64,000 bases of DNA from Sisyra terminalis (lineage: Eukaryota; Arthropoda; Insecta; Neuroptera; Sisyridae): contig OY292275.1 in the NCBI GenBank assembly GCA_958496175.1, forward strand, positions 62,001-126,000, in the 5' to 3' direction. Below are positions 13,201-21,982 of the stretch, piece after piece. The notes under the pieces are model-generated. The model did not search any database, was not told the DNA's origin, and worked only from the letters and a program-made list of their open reading frames with translations. The stretch's first letter is position 1, and each line of letters begins with the position of its first letter. The position numbers and the translations under genes are program-made.

Positions 13201-14833
13201 CCAGGCCTCACAGGCCTAGGCGTTAATCCATCACTGAATTAACGACAATTAGTTAAAGTGGAAATTTTTAATATTGTAACTCAAAAATCTTAACAAACAG
13301 AAGGGGAAGCTTAAGTGGGTCTTTGTTGTTTTCGGTGAAAATAATTTTCTCGGAATGCCCCTTAAATTTTATCGTAAATCTTTATCAGTAGTAAACTTTT
13401 GGGATGATTCAGTAATATTGCTGATTTCGGTAAATGTTAATCGATTCATATTATCCAAATTTTATTTCTACAATAAAATTCCGATTAATAAGGACAATGT
13501 TCATGGTTAATATTCAAAACCTATAAACTCGAATGCGTACCTCTAAATCGTTTCTCTGGTCTCATGAATGTTTGTGTGGTCGTAAAAATTTTTCGGAAAA
13601 AAAACGTTCAATTATACATTCAAAGTGGCCAATCTGGCACCTGTCGCATCCACCCTCCACTAAATAAGACAAAACCACCAAAGTGGTGCAAACAAGACCA
13701 CTAAATAAGTCGCGCGAAATTTCGCCCACCCGCATTCTGAGTTGATGCTAAAAGTTTCACCTTTTTTGTGAAGGTTTTTACACATTTTTTTTCGTCTCTT
13801 TGTCGGAATTTATTTGTAGCAAACAAATAATAAAAGTAACTAATAATTTTCTGTTTTTTTTTCTACTTCGCAATTACTGCGAGTGGAAGAGTGTGTGGTC
13901 TGGCTTGATCAACCTTTTCAATCTGTTATTACACACAAATTTATGTGTTTTACAAATCCGATTTATCTTGTGATTGAATGATTCATTTGAAGATCAATCG
14001 ATTGTGCCGAATTTTTTTTTTTTTTGAAAATATCATTTGTTTGACTAAAACTAGTTGTTGGAGAAAGAAGCTTTTTGGAAAGCTCCAAGATGGTTGTTTG
14101 TTGAGTTGATGAATCATCAACTTCGTGGAATTAGAAATCATTAAGATGAAATAATTGATGGCTGAAATAATTGTATGTTTTTCTTTTGCCCAGATCCATA
14201 TCAGCTTTTGAATGCAGCGTCTAGTCGATTGGTCGCGCAAGGTTCCGGACAAATCCAATTGTGGCAATTCTTACTGGAACTTCTCGGTGATTCGACGAAC
14301 GCCGCGTGTATCACGTGGGAGGGCACCAATGGGGAGTTCAAGTTAACCGATCCCGACGAAGTCGCGCGACGCTGGGGAGAACGGAAATCAAAGCCAAACA
14401 TGAACTACGACAAACTGAGTCGCGCGCTACGGTAAGCTCACACCACTCGACAAAAGTTCCCATCTGCTCACCAACACCTGCTTCTTCTTTTTTTAGATAT
14501 TACTATGACAAAAACATCATGACAAAAGTCCACGGCAAACGATATGCGTACAAGTTTGACTTTCACGGTTTGATGGCCGCGTGTCAAGCTCAAGCTCAGG
14601 GCCAAAGCGGCAGCTCCGGTGACGTGATGCCAGCATACACCAAGTACAGTCCGCACCAGAGTGAACTTGGTGCGGCGCTCTATCCAGCGCATCCCGGCCC
14701 GTCCAAGTTGCCGTCAATCTTGCCGTCGACCCCACAACCGACCGTGTCGCAACCCTCGTTGTTTCCACCGCCGGCGTATTGGCCGTACTCGAGCCACGGA
14801 TCGTTCGATCCACGAAGTGGTCCATTCACTTAA
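1015..14833 (+). CDS. Ets21C: Ets21C-like ETS transcription factor (ERG/FLI type), 5' end missing
   Basis: Three exons are visible: 1015-1299, 14194-14431 and 14497-14833 (stop TAA). Each has AG/GT borders and the phases agree (1, 1, 2). Exon 1 encodes a Pointed (PNT/SAM) domain starting [16 protein letters not shown]. Exon 2 starts [13 protein letters not shown] and enters the ETS DNA-binding domain ([28 protein letters not shown]). Exon 3 completes the recognition helix and wing ([20 protein letters not shown]) and ends in a proline-rich tail. The PNT plus ETS layout and the junction inside RALR/YYYD are those of ERG/FLI/Ets21C proteins. [11 protein letters not shown] after the ETS domain recalls insect Ets21C rather than Ets65A, but that choice rests on memory of the family. 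The protein is a nuclear activator, in flies tied to stress and JNK signalling. The N terminus lies upstream of the window, and a further exon in the 12.9-kb intron cannot be excluded. Confidence 0.9.
1300..1975 (+). other. Ets21C intron, no recognised content
   Basis: Starts at the donor of the PNT exon. A+T-rich with a T run near 1592. Nothing recognisable. Confidence 0.5.
1976..3333 (+). repeat. RTE-like LINE fragment(s), decayed
   Basis: Begins with a phrase typical of RTE-class LINE tails (GATATCCGCGACTTCGTCTG at 1981-2000). Blocks at about 2810-2990 recur at 3895-4080 (TTCGATTGTT, then CTCTTTTAGGG, then a phrase for AAATTTCATC). No open frame remains. The family name is inferred from the look of the tail, not from a search. 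Confidence 0.4.
3510..3556 (-). ncRNA. Hammerhead ribozyme, HR-A copy 1 left arm
   Basis: On the - strand: CTGAGGA core, stem II GATTGC/GCAATC with a three-base loop, GAAA, self-complementary ATACGTAT, then C at the cleavage position. The helix I strand upstream of the core is changed here (the GGTCATC block is missing), so helix I is weaker. Confidence 0.6.
3600..3652 (+). ncRNA. Hammerhead ribozyme, HR-A copy 1 right arm
   Basis: Sense to Ets21C. Core CTGAGGA at 3612-3618, stem II closed by a G-U pair in this copy, GAAA, helix III palindrome ATACGTAT, C as cleavage base. TGG after the cleavage site pairs with CCA just upstream of the core. Confidence 0.62.
3794..5190 (+). repeat. RTE-like LINE tails, one block present twice
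   Basis: A 255-base block occurs at 4512-4771 and again at 4933-5188. It has the look of an RTE-type LINE 3' end (a phrase for AAATTTCATTAAATT, then GTTAAATCGGG, CACACTGACAGACAGACAG, and the end ATATTAGTATAGATT). The two copies differ by scattered substitutions. The 3895-4080 part repeats the fragment before HR-A copy 1. No open frame. Confidence 0.5.
5460..6560 (+). promoter_or_regulatory. GC-richer island in the Ets21C intron
   Basis: Non-repetitive and clearly richer in G+C and CpG than its surroundings (for example 5590-5750 and 6300-6330 with CGGCCGCGCGGCGG). An open frame at 5606-5848 has no family resemblance. It could be an enhancer, an alternative promoter or a 5' exon of a short Ets21C isoform. 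Nothing in the sequence decides between these. Confidence 0.35.
6561..7858 (+). other. Ets21C intron, no recognised content
   Basis: A+T-rich and apparently single copy. No exon, tRNA or terminal repeat found. Confidence 0.45.
7859..8159. mobile_element. hAT-type non-autonomous element
   Basis: Starts CAGTGGCGTAGCTACC and ends in CCCTG, with an exact 8-base duplication AGTGGACC on both sides (7851-7858 and 8160-8167). CAG...CTG ends and 8-base duplications are hAT marks. The termini match each other poorly. There is no transposase frame. Confidence 0.65.
8542..9003 (+). mobile_element. Family C: 5'-truncated non-LTR retrotransposon
   Basis: Flanked by a 13-base target duplication AATCTTCCTCAGT (8529-8541 and 9004-9016), with an A-rich end at 8995-9003, as expected for target-primed reverse transcription. 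Residual coding sequence from 8588 reads [15 protein letters not shown] and [10 protein letters not shown], like the C-terminal end of R1/Jockey-group ORF2. A C run after CGTGGAAGATGAAACTA breaks the frame. Related copies are at 25071 and 60005. Confidence 0.75.
8588..8800 (+). pseudogene. Remnant of non-LTR ORF2 C-terminal end
   Basis: About 70 codons remain open. The [12 protein letters not shown] and CRKCG segments match the cysteine-containing region after the reverse transcriptase in R1/Jockey-like proteins. The frame is lost at the C run near 8767. Everything upstream (endonuclease, RT) is absent because of 5' truncation. Confidence 0.6.
9081..9137 (+). ncRNA. Hammerhead ribozyme, HR-A copy 2 right arm
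   Basis: Best-preserved HR-A copy. Upstream helix I strand GATGACCA, core CTGAGGA, stem II GATTGC-TTG-GCAATC, GAAA, palindrome ATACGTAT, C at the cleavage position, then TGGGCA. Helix I pairs UGG with CCA and CA with UG around a G·A mismatch. It is sense to Ets21C. Confidence 0.66.
9267..10715 (+). promoter_or_regulatory. Ets21C intron with a GC-richer island (9780-10580)
   Basis: 9267-9780 is plain A+T-rich intron. 9780-10580 is non-repetitive, with G-rich and CpG-containing parts (10437-10460 is almost all purine, 10500-10560 has several CG sites), and a short TATATATAAATATATAT at about 10297. The open frames here match nothing I know. It is a candidate enhancer or internal promoter of the long intron, on composition only. 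Confidence 0.3.
10716..12041. repeat. Large inverted repeat F, copy 1
   Basis: Two arms of about 640 bases face each other around 11405. The core (10919-11882) starts ACTGGGCCAAAAAAATCGAC and ends with its complement. Outside the core the symmetry continues (for example GTTTAAGCATACTTAAACTC at 10760-10779 and its complement near 12000). It has no open frame and lies in the Ets21C intron, so its transcript could form a very long hairpin. Confidence 0.75.
12042..12552 (+). other. Ets21C intron, A/T-rich
   Basis: Homopolymer-rich spacer without recognisable content between the F repeat and the hAT element. Confidence 0.45.
12561..13236. mobile_element. hAT-type non-autonomous element
   Basis: Termini CAGTGGTGGATTTA and (right end, complemented) CAGTGATGGATTA, with an exact 8-base duplication AATTAACG (12553-12560 and 13237-13244). 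These are the ends and duplication of a hAT element. The 676-bp interior has no intact frame. Confidence 0.8.
13245..14193 (+). other. Ets21C intron before the ETS exon
   Basis: No recognised content, except a short GC-richer patch at 13625-13740 (CACCAAAGTGGTGCAAAC, GTCGCGCGAAATTTCG) that is not repeated in the window and could be a regulatory site or an untranslated exon. Confidence 0.35.
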
Positions 14834-15186
14834 ATTCAACGGTTCCTGTTTCCATGAGGGATGACATTTTCGTTTCGGAAATATCTCGATTGTACCTTGT
14901 ACTCTGTAGGATTAATATGAAATTTTCGTTTCCTTCTAATTGATAAGTCCATATCAAGCACGGATCTGAGATTCTGTAACCGTAATATTTATGTGATTTA
15001 ATCTGGTTTCCAGAAAATTTCCATTTGAATAATGATTATTGTAAACGCAGTCAAAGAGAGTATTCTCTCCTCGTGTATCCGTGCCTGAACTTTAGTACAA
15101 TCATTGAACAGAGGAAAAATGAAATTTATACTGAAACTTGAAAATATTTGAAGAAAATAATACGAAAAATGCACTAAAAATTCCAA

Positions 15187-15192
15187 AATAAA
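15187..15192 (+). terminator. Ets21C poly(A) signal
   Basis: AATAAA lies 354 bases after the Ets21C stop and just before a Tc1-like insertion that begins near 15197. It is the first canonical hexamer downstream of the stop. Confidence 0.5.
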
Positions 15193-15196
15193 ATGT

Positions 15197-15716
15197 ACAG
15201 AGGTGTGAAAATTATTAGACTTTAAGATTTTGTGTGGTACTATTTTTTTTTTCATTTATATTTTATTATGATGCCAAATCTTAATGAGTTCGCTAATCAG
15301 ATACACCCGTGTTGTAATCGTTTAATTTTTTAATCTTTTCTTCACAATGGCCCAAAAATTTTCTATGGAATTAATATCAGAACTATTTCCTGGTCAAGAA
15401 TATACATTAATGTTAAAATTTTTCAGGAAATTCGTAATTTTTTTGGGCTTTATGACAAGCAGCTCCATTCTGCATAAAGATAAAATTTTCTTCCGGAAAC
15501 CACTTTTTAGTTTGAAGGCCAATAACCTCGTTTCCAAGACTTGTATATATTGGTCTTCCTCATAGTACCTTCCACAATGTATTCCATATCCTACCGGTAC
15601 CCATTGCTGATATGCAGCTCCAAACCATAACTGATGTTGGATGTTTTACAGTCTGGACTGGAAGAAAGTAAAAATCTTCTTTTGAGTCTAATAATGCTAA
15701 TAATTTTCACATCTCT
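15197..15716 (-). pseudogene. Dead Tc1-like element with transposase remnant
   Basis: Inverted ends GAGGTGTGAAAATTATTAGA (left) and its near-complement at 15695-15715 lie next to TA. On the - strand the body reads as the C-terminal half of a Tc1 transposase: KHPTSVMVWSC, then FMQNGAACHKAQ, then a broken tail where NFLK..PWPGNSPDLNPIENLW would be expected. The aspartate of the usual QDGAPCHK motif is N here, and several stops and frameshifts are present. It lies just after the Ets21C poly(A) signal. Confidence 0.75.
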
Positions 15717-16994
15717 AAAATAGTTATTTTTTAACGTAACGTATATTTATATTAGAAAAGACGTCGAATATTTATTCGATTTATTCAAATATTGAGCCGT
15801 TTAGTTGTAAAACTACTTCACCAAATTAATGTATGAAATATTTAATTTATGCAGTTTTTATCACAATTAACATTGTTGATAGTTTAATTTTATGTTTCCA
15901 TAATTGGAAAAAAATAGGATATGAGCCGTCCTTAAAAGGATTTAAATCAGTTTCAAAATAAACGGCTTCATTTATTTAATAATACAGTAGGCCTTCGACT
16001 TTCGCACATAATTGGTTACTGAATGTTAAAAGTTAAAAAAAAGTTAGAGATATGTAAAAAATATGCACCAAAAACTGCGTTTTAAAATATTTATATTTTT
16101 TTTTACTATTATTCTTGTATAATACTTTTATGCCTACTATAATACATTGTATATATTAGCGGGCGTTATAATTCATAATGCCCGTGGTCAAGGGCAACCT
16201 ATTAGAAATGCATTGGAAATTTGAGGGCATTATTTTCCATAATGTCCTGAAAATTATATTTCGCTAAGAAGACTTGACTGCAATATAAATTTAATTTAAT
16301 ATTTTCCATGAAAACTTTAACTTCATATTATTGACAGATTTGAATACATTTTGGGAATTTTGAATTAAGATAAAATTATTTTTTTCTTACGAATTAAATG
16401 AAAAATAAAAGTTTGTATGCACCCCAGGCGTTATTAGGTGGTAATGCCCTTGGTACATAAATAACTATTATTTATCAATAACATGTAAACATGATGAAGT
16501 TAAAGATATGTGATAAGTGCTTTCGTGCTTTCGGGTGTTTATAAAATTATCAAAGGAATTATCAATTGGATACTTTTTTTTTATATTCTTGGTAGAGATT
16601 TTTATTACATGCGATGTTTTTCTCAATATTACTTGAATCTTCATTTAATCGTCTTCCCATATTTATAAACCTTAGCTTGAATAATTGAAAAATTCAAAAG
16701 AACATTATCTTTTATTATATTGTGTATTTTTGAAAATATATTTCCTATTCTTTTATTTTACTCTTGTTCTTCAAAATTAAACATATCGCAGATCCATTTA
16801 TACTATATAATAGTTCGATTGACCCAAAAAATTCACCGTTTTCGGAACGATTAATTATTTTGTAATCTATCATAGGATTAAATAGTTGAATCCTTAAAAC
16901 TATGCGAAATAGGGAATTGTGCAAAAGTCGAGAGCCCCCTGTAATAATAGAATAAATACAAAGACTGTTAACTTATTTTTTTATCAATAATAAC
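15717..16994. repeat. Spacer with decayed fold-back repeats
   Basis: 15905-15980 contains a block (TTTCAAAATAAACGGCT) shared with 29215-29250 and 50745-51005. 16158-16470 has opposed blocks around ATAATGCCC (16175, 16231, 16449). The rest is A/T-rich with no gene seen. Confidence 0.4.
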
Positions 16995-17274
16995 AAGAAG
17001 ACAATTTAGGTTGTTAAGATGGTTTCTTTTATTTAATATTCAAAACCCATCGTAACTTCATCAGGCTTCTTGAATCACAAAAAATATAACAGTGTCAAAT
17101 TCAATAAACATCAATTATTATATTTTTTCTGATTCAAGAAGCCTGATGAAGCTACGATACGTAACGAAACGTAGCTAATTTGAATATTAAAAAATATTAA
17201 ATAAAAAAACCGATCTTAAGCAACGTGAATTGTCTTCTTATTTAATAAACTCTGAGATCTGAATTTTATCATCC
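16995..17274. mobile_element. HR-B copy 1: fold-back element with hammerheads
   Basis: Inverted arms run inward from AAGAAGACAATT and its complement. A one-sided extension after the right arm reads CTGAGATCTGAATTTTATC. An exact 12-base duplication ATCAATAATAAC flanks it (16983-16994 and 17275-17286). The left arm is shortened in the hammerhead stem. It lies between Ets21C and the HSF2BP homologue. Confidence 0.75.
17131..17185 (+). ncRNA. Hammerhead ribozyme, HR-B copy 1 right arm
   Basis: Core CTGATGA at 17143-17149, stem II GCTACG/CGTAAC with one C·A mismatch, GAAA, self-complementary ACGT, cleavage base A, then GCTAATTTGAAT, which pairs with ATTCAAGAAGC upstream of the core except at a 2x2 internal loop. 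Confidence 0.65.
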
Positions 17275-17751
17275 ATCAATAATAACGTAGAAAAGAATAT
17301 CAGTTGCAACTAATTGCAAATAATGTACCTTCTCCAAATTGGAATTTACCTGTCCCAATTTAGTGATTTCTGAGTTTGAATTAGTATTGTAATTAGTATT
17401 AAGTTGTCAAGTTTCAGTATTGAAAATATTTTCTGTAGATAAGTACAACAATTCGTTGGCATTGGTATTTGTTAAAGCATGGTTGTACAATTTAAAAAAT
17501 GTTTATAAATGATAAATAGTTATAATGTATATTATTTAAAATAAGACTCTCTGTTTACAAATGAATGCAAAGTTTGTGATATCTCCAATTGTACTCTTTT
17601 CCTAAACATTTAGCTAGCGATTAAAGTAAATTAAGAACAAATTAATAAAGACATCAAATTTATTATTTTCATTCACATGTGTAAGACACTAAGGTTAATG
17701 TTTTTTTTTTAATTTATAAGTTAAAATGTACTTAAGTAAATAAAGTTTTTT

Positions 17752-17757
17752 TTTATT
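17752..17757 (-). terminator. HSF2BP-like gene poly(A) signal
   Basis: On the - strand AATAAA lies 7-12 bases past the TAA stop and is followed by an A run, so the 3' UTR would be extremely short. Confidence 0.4.
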
Positions 17758-17764
17758 GAGTAGT

Positions 17765-18778
17765 TTATTTAGACTTGATAATATCTTTAGATTTGACCGA
17801 GACAGTTTTTCTCCGTACTTGGTCGAGAGCTTTGATTTTAAAGTCTTTTTCGGCCGACGTCAGGTTGGAGAGGATTCGATTAGCGACCATGCTGCTTTCG
17901 GTCGGATCACATTTGTCGTTTTTTTCGTTGGCGATTTTTTCCAGGATGTCGAGGCGAATTGTGTCTTTGACGTGTTCCAGATAGTGTTCGTCGAGGATTT
18001 GTTGAGTTAGTGCGGACATCAGGCGGAGGGTGAGGATTTTGATGTCGGCGCCGTGGGTAGGTAGGAGACAGCAGCTGAGGTAGGTGGTTAATTTGGGGTG
18101 GTTTTGCATGAGACGCAGTCCGGTTACGTTGATGACGAGATTGTAGATAATCATTAGAACCATTCGTTTGAGGTGCTCGCCGTTGGGGAGGGAAAATTTC
18201 GCCAGTGAGTTGATTAGATTGTTGAGGAGAATACGACCGACGTCTTTGCTGATTAGATAAAACCGGCCGTCGGGACATGCGGTGATGTTTGTCAAAATTC
18301 CGCACCAGGATAGCACGAATTGATATTCGTTGGAACACGGGTCGGGAATGCACTCGCCACCGAACACCTCAATGAAAGCACTCAAGGAATTGTCCATTAG
18401 GGTGACCAGGTCAAACATCCGAGACCCTTCCAGCATGCTTTCAACGGCACCGTCAATCCGCGATATTTTCCACAACATGGTGCCGAGCGTGGCACCCAGC
18501 GTTGCACAATACAAACTATGTTGGCCCAACGTCTGTTGCAACTTGCAAAAGTCCTTGTGCAACTTGCCAAGATGTTCCTGTTGCGAGCGCCATTCCACTC
18601 GCATGTTTTCAATCTTTCCGCGGGCCTCCTTCAGCCGATCCTCGGCTCGTTCCAGTAAAATTTCCTTCTCTTGCAGTTGTATCTTTATCTCGGCCTCGTT
18701 CAGCGGACGTTTGTTTTGTGTGACAATGCCGGGATCGGGAATTGATTTGTTGATGAACTCTCCCAACTTTTGCGTCAT
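17765..18778 (-). CDS. HSF2BP: HSF2BP/MEILB2 homologue (BRCA2 meiotic localiser)
   Basis: Single open frame of 337 codons from ATG at 18778 to TAA at 17765. N-terminal half (about residues 25-85) is a charged coiled coil (KEILLERAEDRLKEARGKIE). The C-terminal half is helical and armadillo-like, and matches vertebrate HSF2BP in order and spacing: YCATLGATLGTMLWKIS, then NEYQFVLSWCGILTNI, then RMVLMIIYNLVINVTGL. In vertebrates this protein binds BRCA2 and brings it to meiotic double-strand breaks; human HSF2BP has 334 residues. Upstream of the ATG an acceptor-like CACTAG (just before 18797) could join an untranslated or short coding exon. No intron interrupts the frame. AATAAA follows the stop within 15 bases. 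Confidence 0.85.
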   Translation of the reverse strand: MTQKLGEFINKSIPDPGIVTQNKRPLNEAEIKIQLQEKEILLERAEDRLKEARGKIENMRVEWRSQQEHLGKLHKDFCKLQQTLGQHSLYCATLGATLGTMLWKISRIDGAVESMLEGSRMFDLVTLMDNSLSAFIEVFGGECIPDPCSNEYQFVLSWCGILTNITACPDGRFYLISKDVGRILLNNLINSLAKFSLPNGEHLKRMVLMIIYNLVINVTGLRLMQNHPKLTTYLSCCLLPTHGADIKILTLRLMSALTQQILDEHYLEHVKDTIRLDILEKIANEKNDKCDPTESSMVANRILSNLTSAEKDFKIKALDQVRRKTVSVKSKDIIKSK

Positions 18779-19960
18779 TTTTTCGTCTCGGAGGAAAACT
18801 AGTGCCAATTGTAGAGAAAATCAATTTTCCGATAACTATAAATTATATCAAATGTCATAATTTTGATACAAAAATTTCATTTAAATTCACTGGCAAGAAC
18901 ATCTAAGTGACCTATCCATGATAAATCTTTAGAAAAAATAAATAAAAAAACAGTTTTGTTGATGCGAATTTACCAAGAAACCAAAATATGATTGTTGAAT
19001 TTACTGGTGGTTTTTTTTTCTTTTCACTGAAAATAATAATTATCCATAAACCTATAATAAAAGTATTGATGCATTAAACATTGATTTGAATTGCTATTTA
19101 CCAATTTTCAATAAATAATAATTATTTCTTTATTTTTAAATCAATTTAAACAATATTCAAATTTTGAGCTTCCATCATTTTAAGCAATTGGGCGCCACTA
19201 GTACTGTTAACAGTTGTCAACAGTGTCGGCTTGTGAAAAGTTCCGGGTGACTTAAAATGTGACAAAGCCGGGAAAATCTTCGGAAAATTAATTAATCAAG
19301 TCGATGTATTTGAAAATTTTAGTTCAAAGTGTTAATTTAATGTTTGGTGCATCGATTCAAGCAATTATTTTTTAAATTGTAAGTAAACTTTAATTAATAA
19401 TCGATCGATTAAAAATTGACGCGTTGATTTTCATGCCTATGAAAAAACTTTGATTTTCCCATACTTTTGAAAGTTTCCATGTTATATTGTAATGTAAAGT
19501 GCTTAGTTTTCATTAAATCAATCAATTGGCAAAGTTGATAATTTAATTTTTCCAAATCTGTAAATTTGTATTTCATTCATATAGGAATATAGATTATCGT
19601 GAAAAACAATTGCATGTTGTTGATTATATGTTGTTATTAGTCTGAAGTTATCAAAATATTTTGATCGTTAGTTGTCATATGATTTATGTTTTGTTTTTCT
19701 ATTTTTTTTTTTTTTTTTTGGGAAACCAGAAAAACTATCATTTCCTAATATTTTTTCTTAAAAAAAACTTATTACGACTTCCTCTTTAGTGGTAGAATTG
19801 AATTTCATTGCGTAAGTAATATTATTTTATAATGCAAAAAAAATATACTAAAACAATTTTTAACGTTTACTATGAAAACTATGGCAAATAAGCGAAAATG
19901 TAAAGGATCTTTTTTTCTAGGATCTATAAATTACATTACAGTTGTTTTCTTTTTTGATTA
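18779..19960. promoter_or_regulatory. Upstream region of the HSF2BP-like gene
   Basis: A+T-rich, with a GC-richer patch at 19185-19290 (GGGCGCCACTAGTACTG, AGTTCCGGGTGAC) that looks like a promoter or first untranslated exon for the - strand gene, for a + strand transcript toward 19965, or for both. No TATA box is obvious. Confidence 0.35.
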
Positions 19961-19964
19961 CAGG

Positions 19965-20240
19965 TGTGTGCTATGTGCTTTTGTATCACCTATACTCATG
20001 GGATAGCAAGTTGGAGATGTAGGAGTTGTTCCAGAGGCTGGGATGCTGTGAAAACTTCAGTCAAGCTAAGATTCATACTATTTTTAAACTAATTTCAACC
20101 GTTTCAGCTTGGGAGGATGAACTACGCTGCAACTGTTTTTGAGTCATTTTTGTTTTACAGACAATGGATTCTAGGGTATCAATTGGTACTAGGCAAGCAG
20201 TTCCAATCCTAGTTGCAACGAAAATATATTGCGTTTTATT
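19965..20240 (+). other. Possible spliced transcript, not identified
   Basis: After a good acceptor (TTTTTTGATTACAG, ends 19963) there is an exon-like, GC-richer stretch (TGTGCTATGTGCTTTTGTAT to CAGTCAAGCTAAG), then a second acceptor-like GTTTCAG (20107), and an ATG at 20164 opening MDSRVSIGTRQAVPILVATK. No protein family is recognised and the frame soon runs into T-rich sequence. It may be a non-coding RNA or a decayed gene. Confidence 0.25.
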
Positions 20241-20743
20241 TTTTTTTAAGTTAGAAGGTCACCCATTTGTACAATTTTTTCACCGTTTTTTTTTTTTTTT
20301 GGTACTTACGAGAAATTTTTTAAATTATTTCCCCTCTTTTTATATATATCCATAATTTTTTTCCAATCATTGCCTCAAATTTATATTAACTGTTTGTTGT
20401 CATTTATTTCAATTGTCATGAAAAGCTCACTTTAATAGGCGTCTAGGAAAGTAGGCATCCAATATGTTTTTCAAAGTTAAATATTTAATTAGAGTAGTAA
20501 TACTTGATGGTAATGTAATGTCGTTGAAAATCAACAAGTGTGCCAAAATTCAGCACGATAAAGTGCTGGAAAGTAGATGAAAAATGAATCTAAGTCCCAT
20601 GCCTCACAAACTAATAACAAAGTGAAATTTGTAATAGTACCATAAACTCAATAATGATACTTAAACAGTTTTCTGATTTAAATGCATATAATGTTAGTTG
20701 TTCCTTTATTTTTTTTATGATTCTTGATATACTGTTATTCTTC

Positions 20744-20926
20744 TAAGAGATGATAAAATTTAGATCTCAGCTTTAATTAAATAAGAAGAGAATTCAGATT
20801 GTTTAAGATCGGTTTTTTTATTTAATATTTTTATTATTCAATTAGCTACGTTTCGTTACGTATCGTAACTTCATCAGGCTTCTTGATTCACAAAAATAAA
20901 ATTTTATATTTTTAAATTTAGTTTTC
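20744..20926. mobile_element. HR-B copy 2, single arm
   Basis: Only one arm is present, with the extension at its left (GATAAAATTTAGATCTCAGC). TTATTCTTC flanks both sides (20735-20743 and 20927-20935). Confidence 0.65.
20836..20890 (-). ncRNA. Hammerhead ribozyme, HR-B copy 2
   Basis: On the - strand the complete motif is intact: ATTCAAGAAGC, CTGATGA, stem II GTTACG-ATA-CGTAAC (six perfect pairs), GAAA, ACGT, A as cleavage base, GCTAATTGAAT. Helix I is 3 bp, a 2x2 internal loop (GA/AA), then 6 bp. This is the cleanest HR-B ribozyme in the window. Confidence 0.72.
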
Positions 20927-21312
20927 TTATTCTTCATAAGTTTTAAATGATTTTTTTAAATAATTTCTCTCTAATTAAATTGGAAAGTAAAAAAAAAAGA
21001 ACCACCTGTGTTGTAGCCAAGATATCAATTGTTCTTACCTTGATATTCGGTCCTGTAATTTTCTGTCCTTTTTTTATTTTATTTTTTAGAGGAACAAAAG
21101 TAGTTTGCATTTGTAATTTCAAATTTAAACGTCAAAAGATCAAAGTAGGGGTAAAACCTTATTTGAATATTTCTATATATCTTTCACCCTTTGCGACCCT
21201 TTGCTTACCTGTAGTTGCGAAAAAAAATATTATTCTTTTTAACGTGTCATCTTTTTGTGGTTTATTAATTACTATTTATTGGATTGCAATTATTTGACTA
21301 TTAAGTGGTTAA
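20927..21312. other. Spacer
   Basis: The open frame at 20947-21297 is hydrophobic by composition only and resembles no family. No feature supported. Confidence 0.4.
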
Positions 21313-21978
21313 GGGTGGATCACTGTCAGAAAAAAAAAAATCGATTTTTTTTTTCATAAATGTCTTCTTATAACATTCAAGAATAACGTGTTAAAAGGAT
21401 AATAATAACATAAAAAAATAAACTTTAAATGCGTTTTTCTCGAAATTTCGAAACTTTTTAAATCTGGGAGACAAGATTTCTCAAAAACTATCCGACGGAT
21501 TGACTTGAAACTGGAGAGTGTTATAGTTCAACACGTCTTCTTGGTACTCAATCTCTGAAATTGGCCAAACCTCCCCCCTCCTCAAAGTGGGAGAGGGGGA
21601 AAGGTCCAAAAAAAATCGTTTTGTTAACTTTTTTTTCAAAGTCACGCCATTTTCTGAATTTTAAACTTTTTTCGGATTTTCGAGGTTCAGTACCAAGAAG
21701 ACGCATTACCAAAACTTACATTCTTTGGAAAATCATGATCCGACTTCCGGTTTCCGAGAAAACTTGTCTCTCCTTGTTTGCCTCCTCATTTTTGAGGACC
21801 CTTTTTCAAAGCGCTGTAAAAGTGGGAGAGGGGGAGACATATCGGGGCAAATAGAAAAAAAAATAGTTCAAAACTTCAACTTTTACATGCCGAAGACCGT
21901 TTTTTAATATCTCTAAACAAAAAATGGCAGCAGTTTTAAAAAAGTCATTTTTTTTTACGTTCTGACGATGATCCACCC
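21313..21978. mobile_element. TTAA-flanked piggyBac-like MITE
   Basis: TTAA at 21309-21312 and 21979-21982. Inverted ends GGGTGGATCACTGTCAGAA and, complemented, GGGTGGATCATCGTCAGAA. Length 666 bp, without an intact frame. The interior has paired blocks around TACCAAGAAGACG and CTTCTTGGTACT. Confidence 0.7.
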
Positions 21979-21982
21979 TTAA

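Noticed and set aside
18779..18808. HSF2BP-like protein starting at 18808
   Set aside because: The codon is TTG, and an acceptor-like CACTAG lies a few bases on. The first ATG is at 18778.
20947..21297. Membrane protein suggested by a hydrophobic open frame
   Set aside because: Hydrophobicity follows from T-rich sequence. It does not match any family and has no start or splice context.
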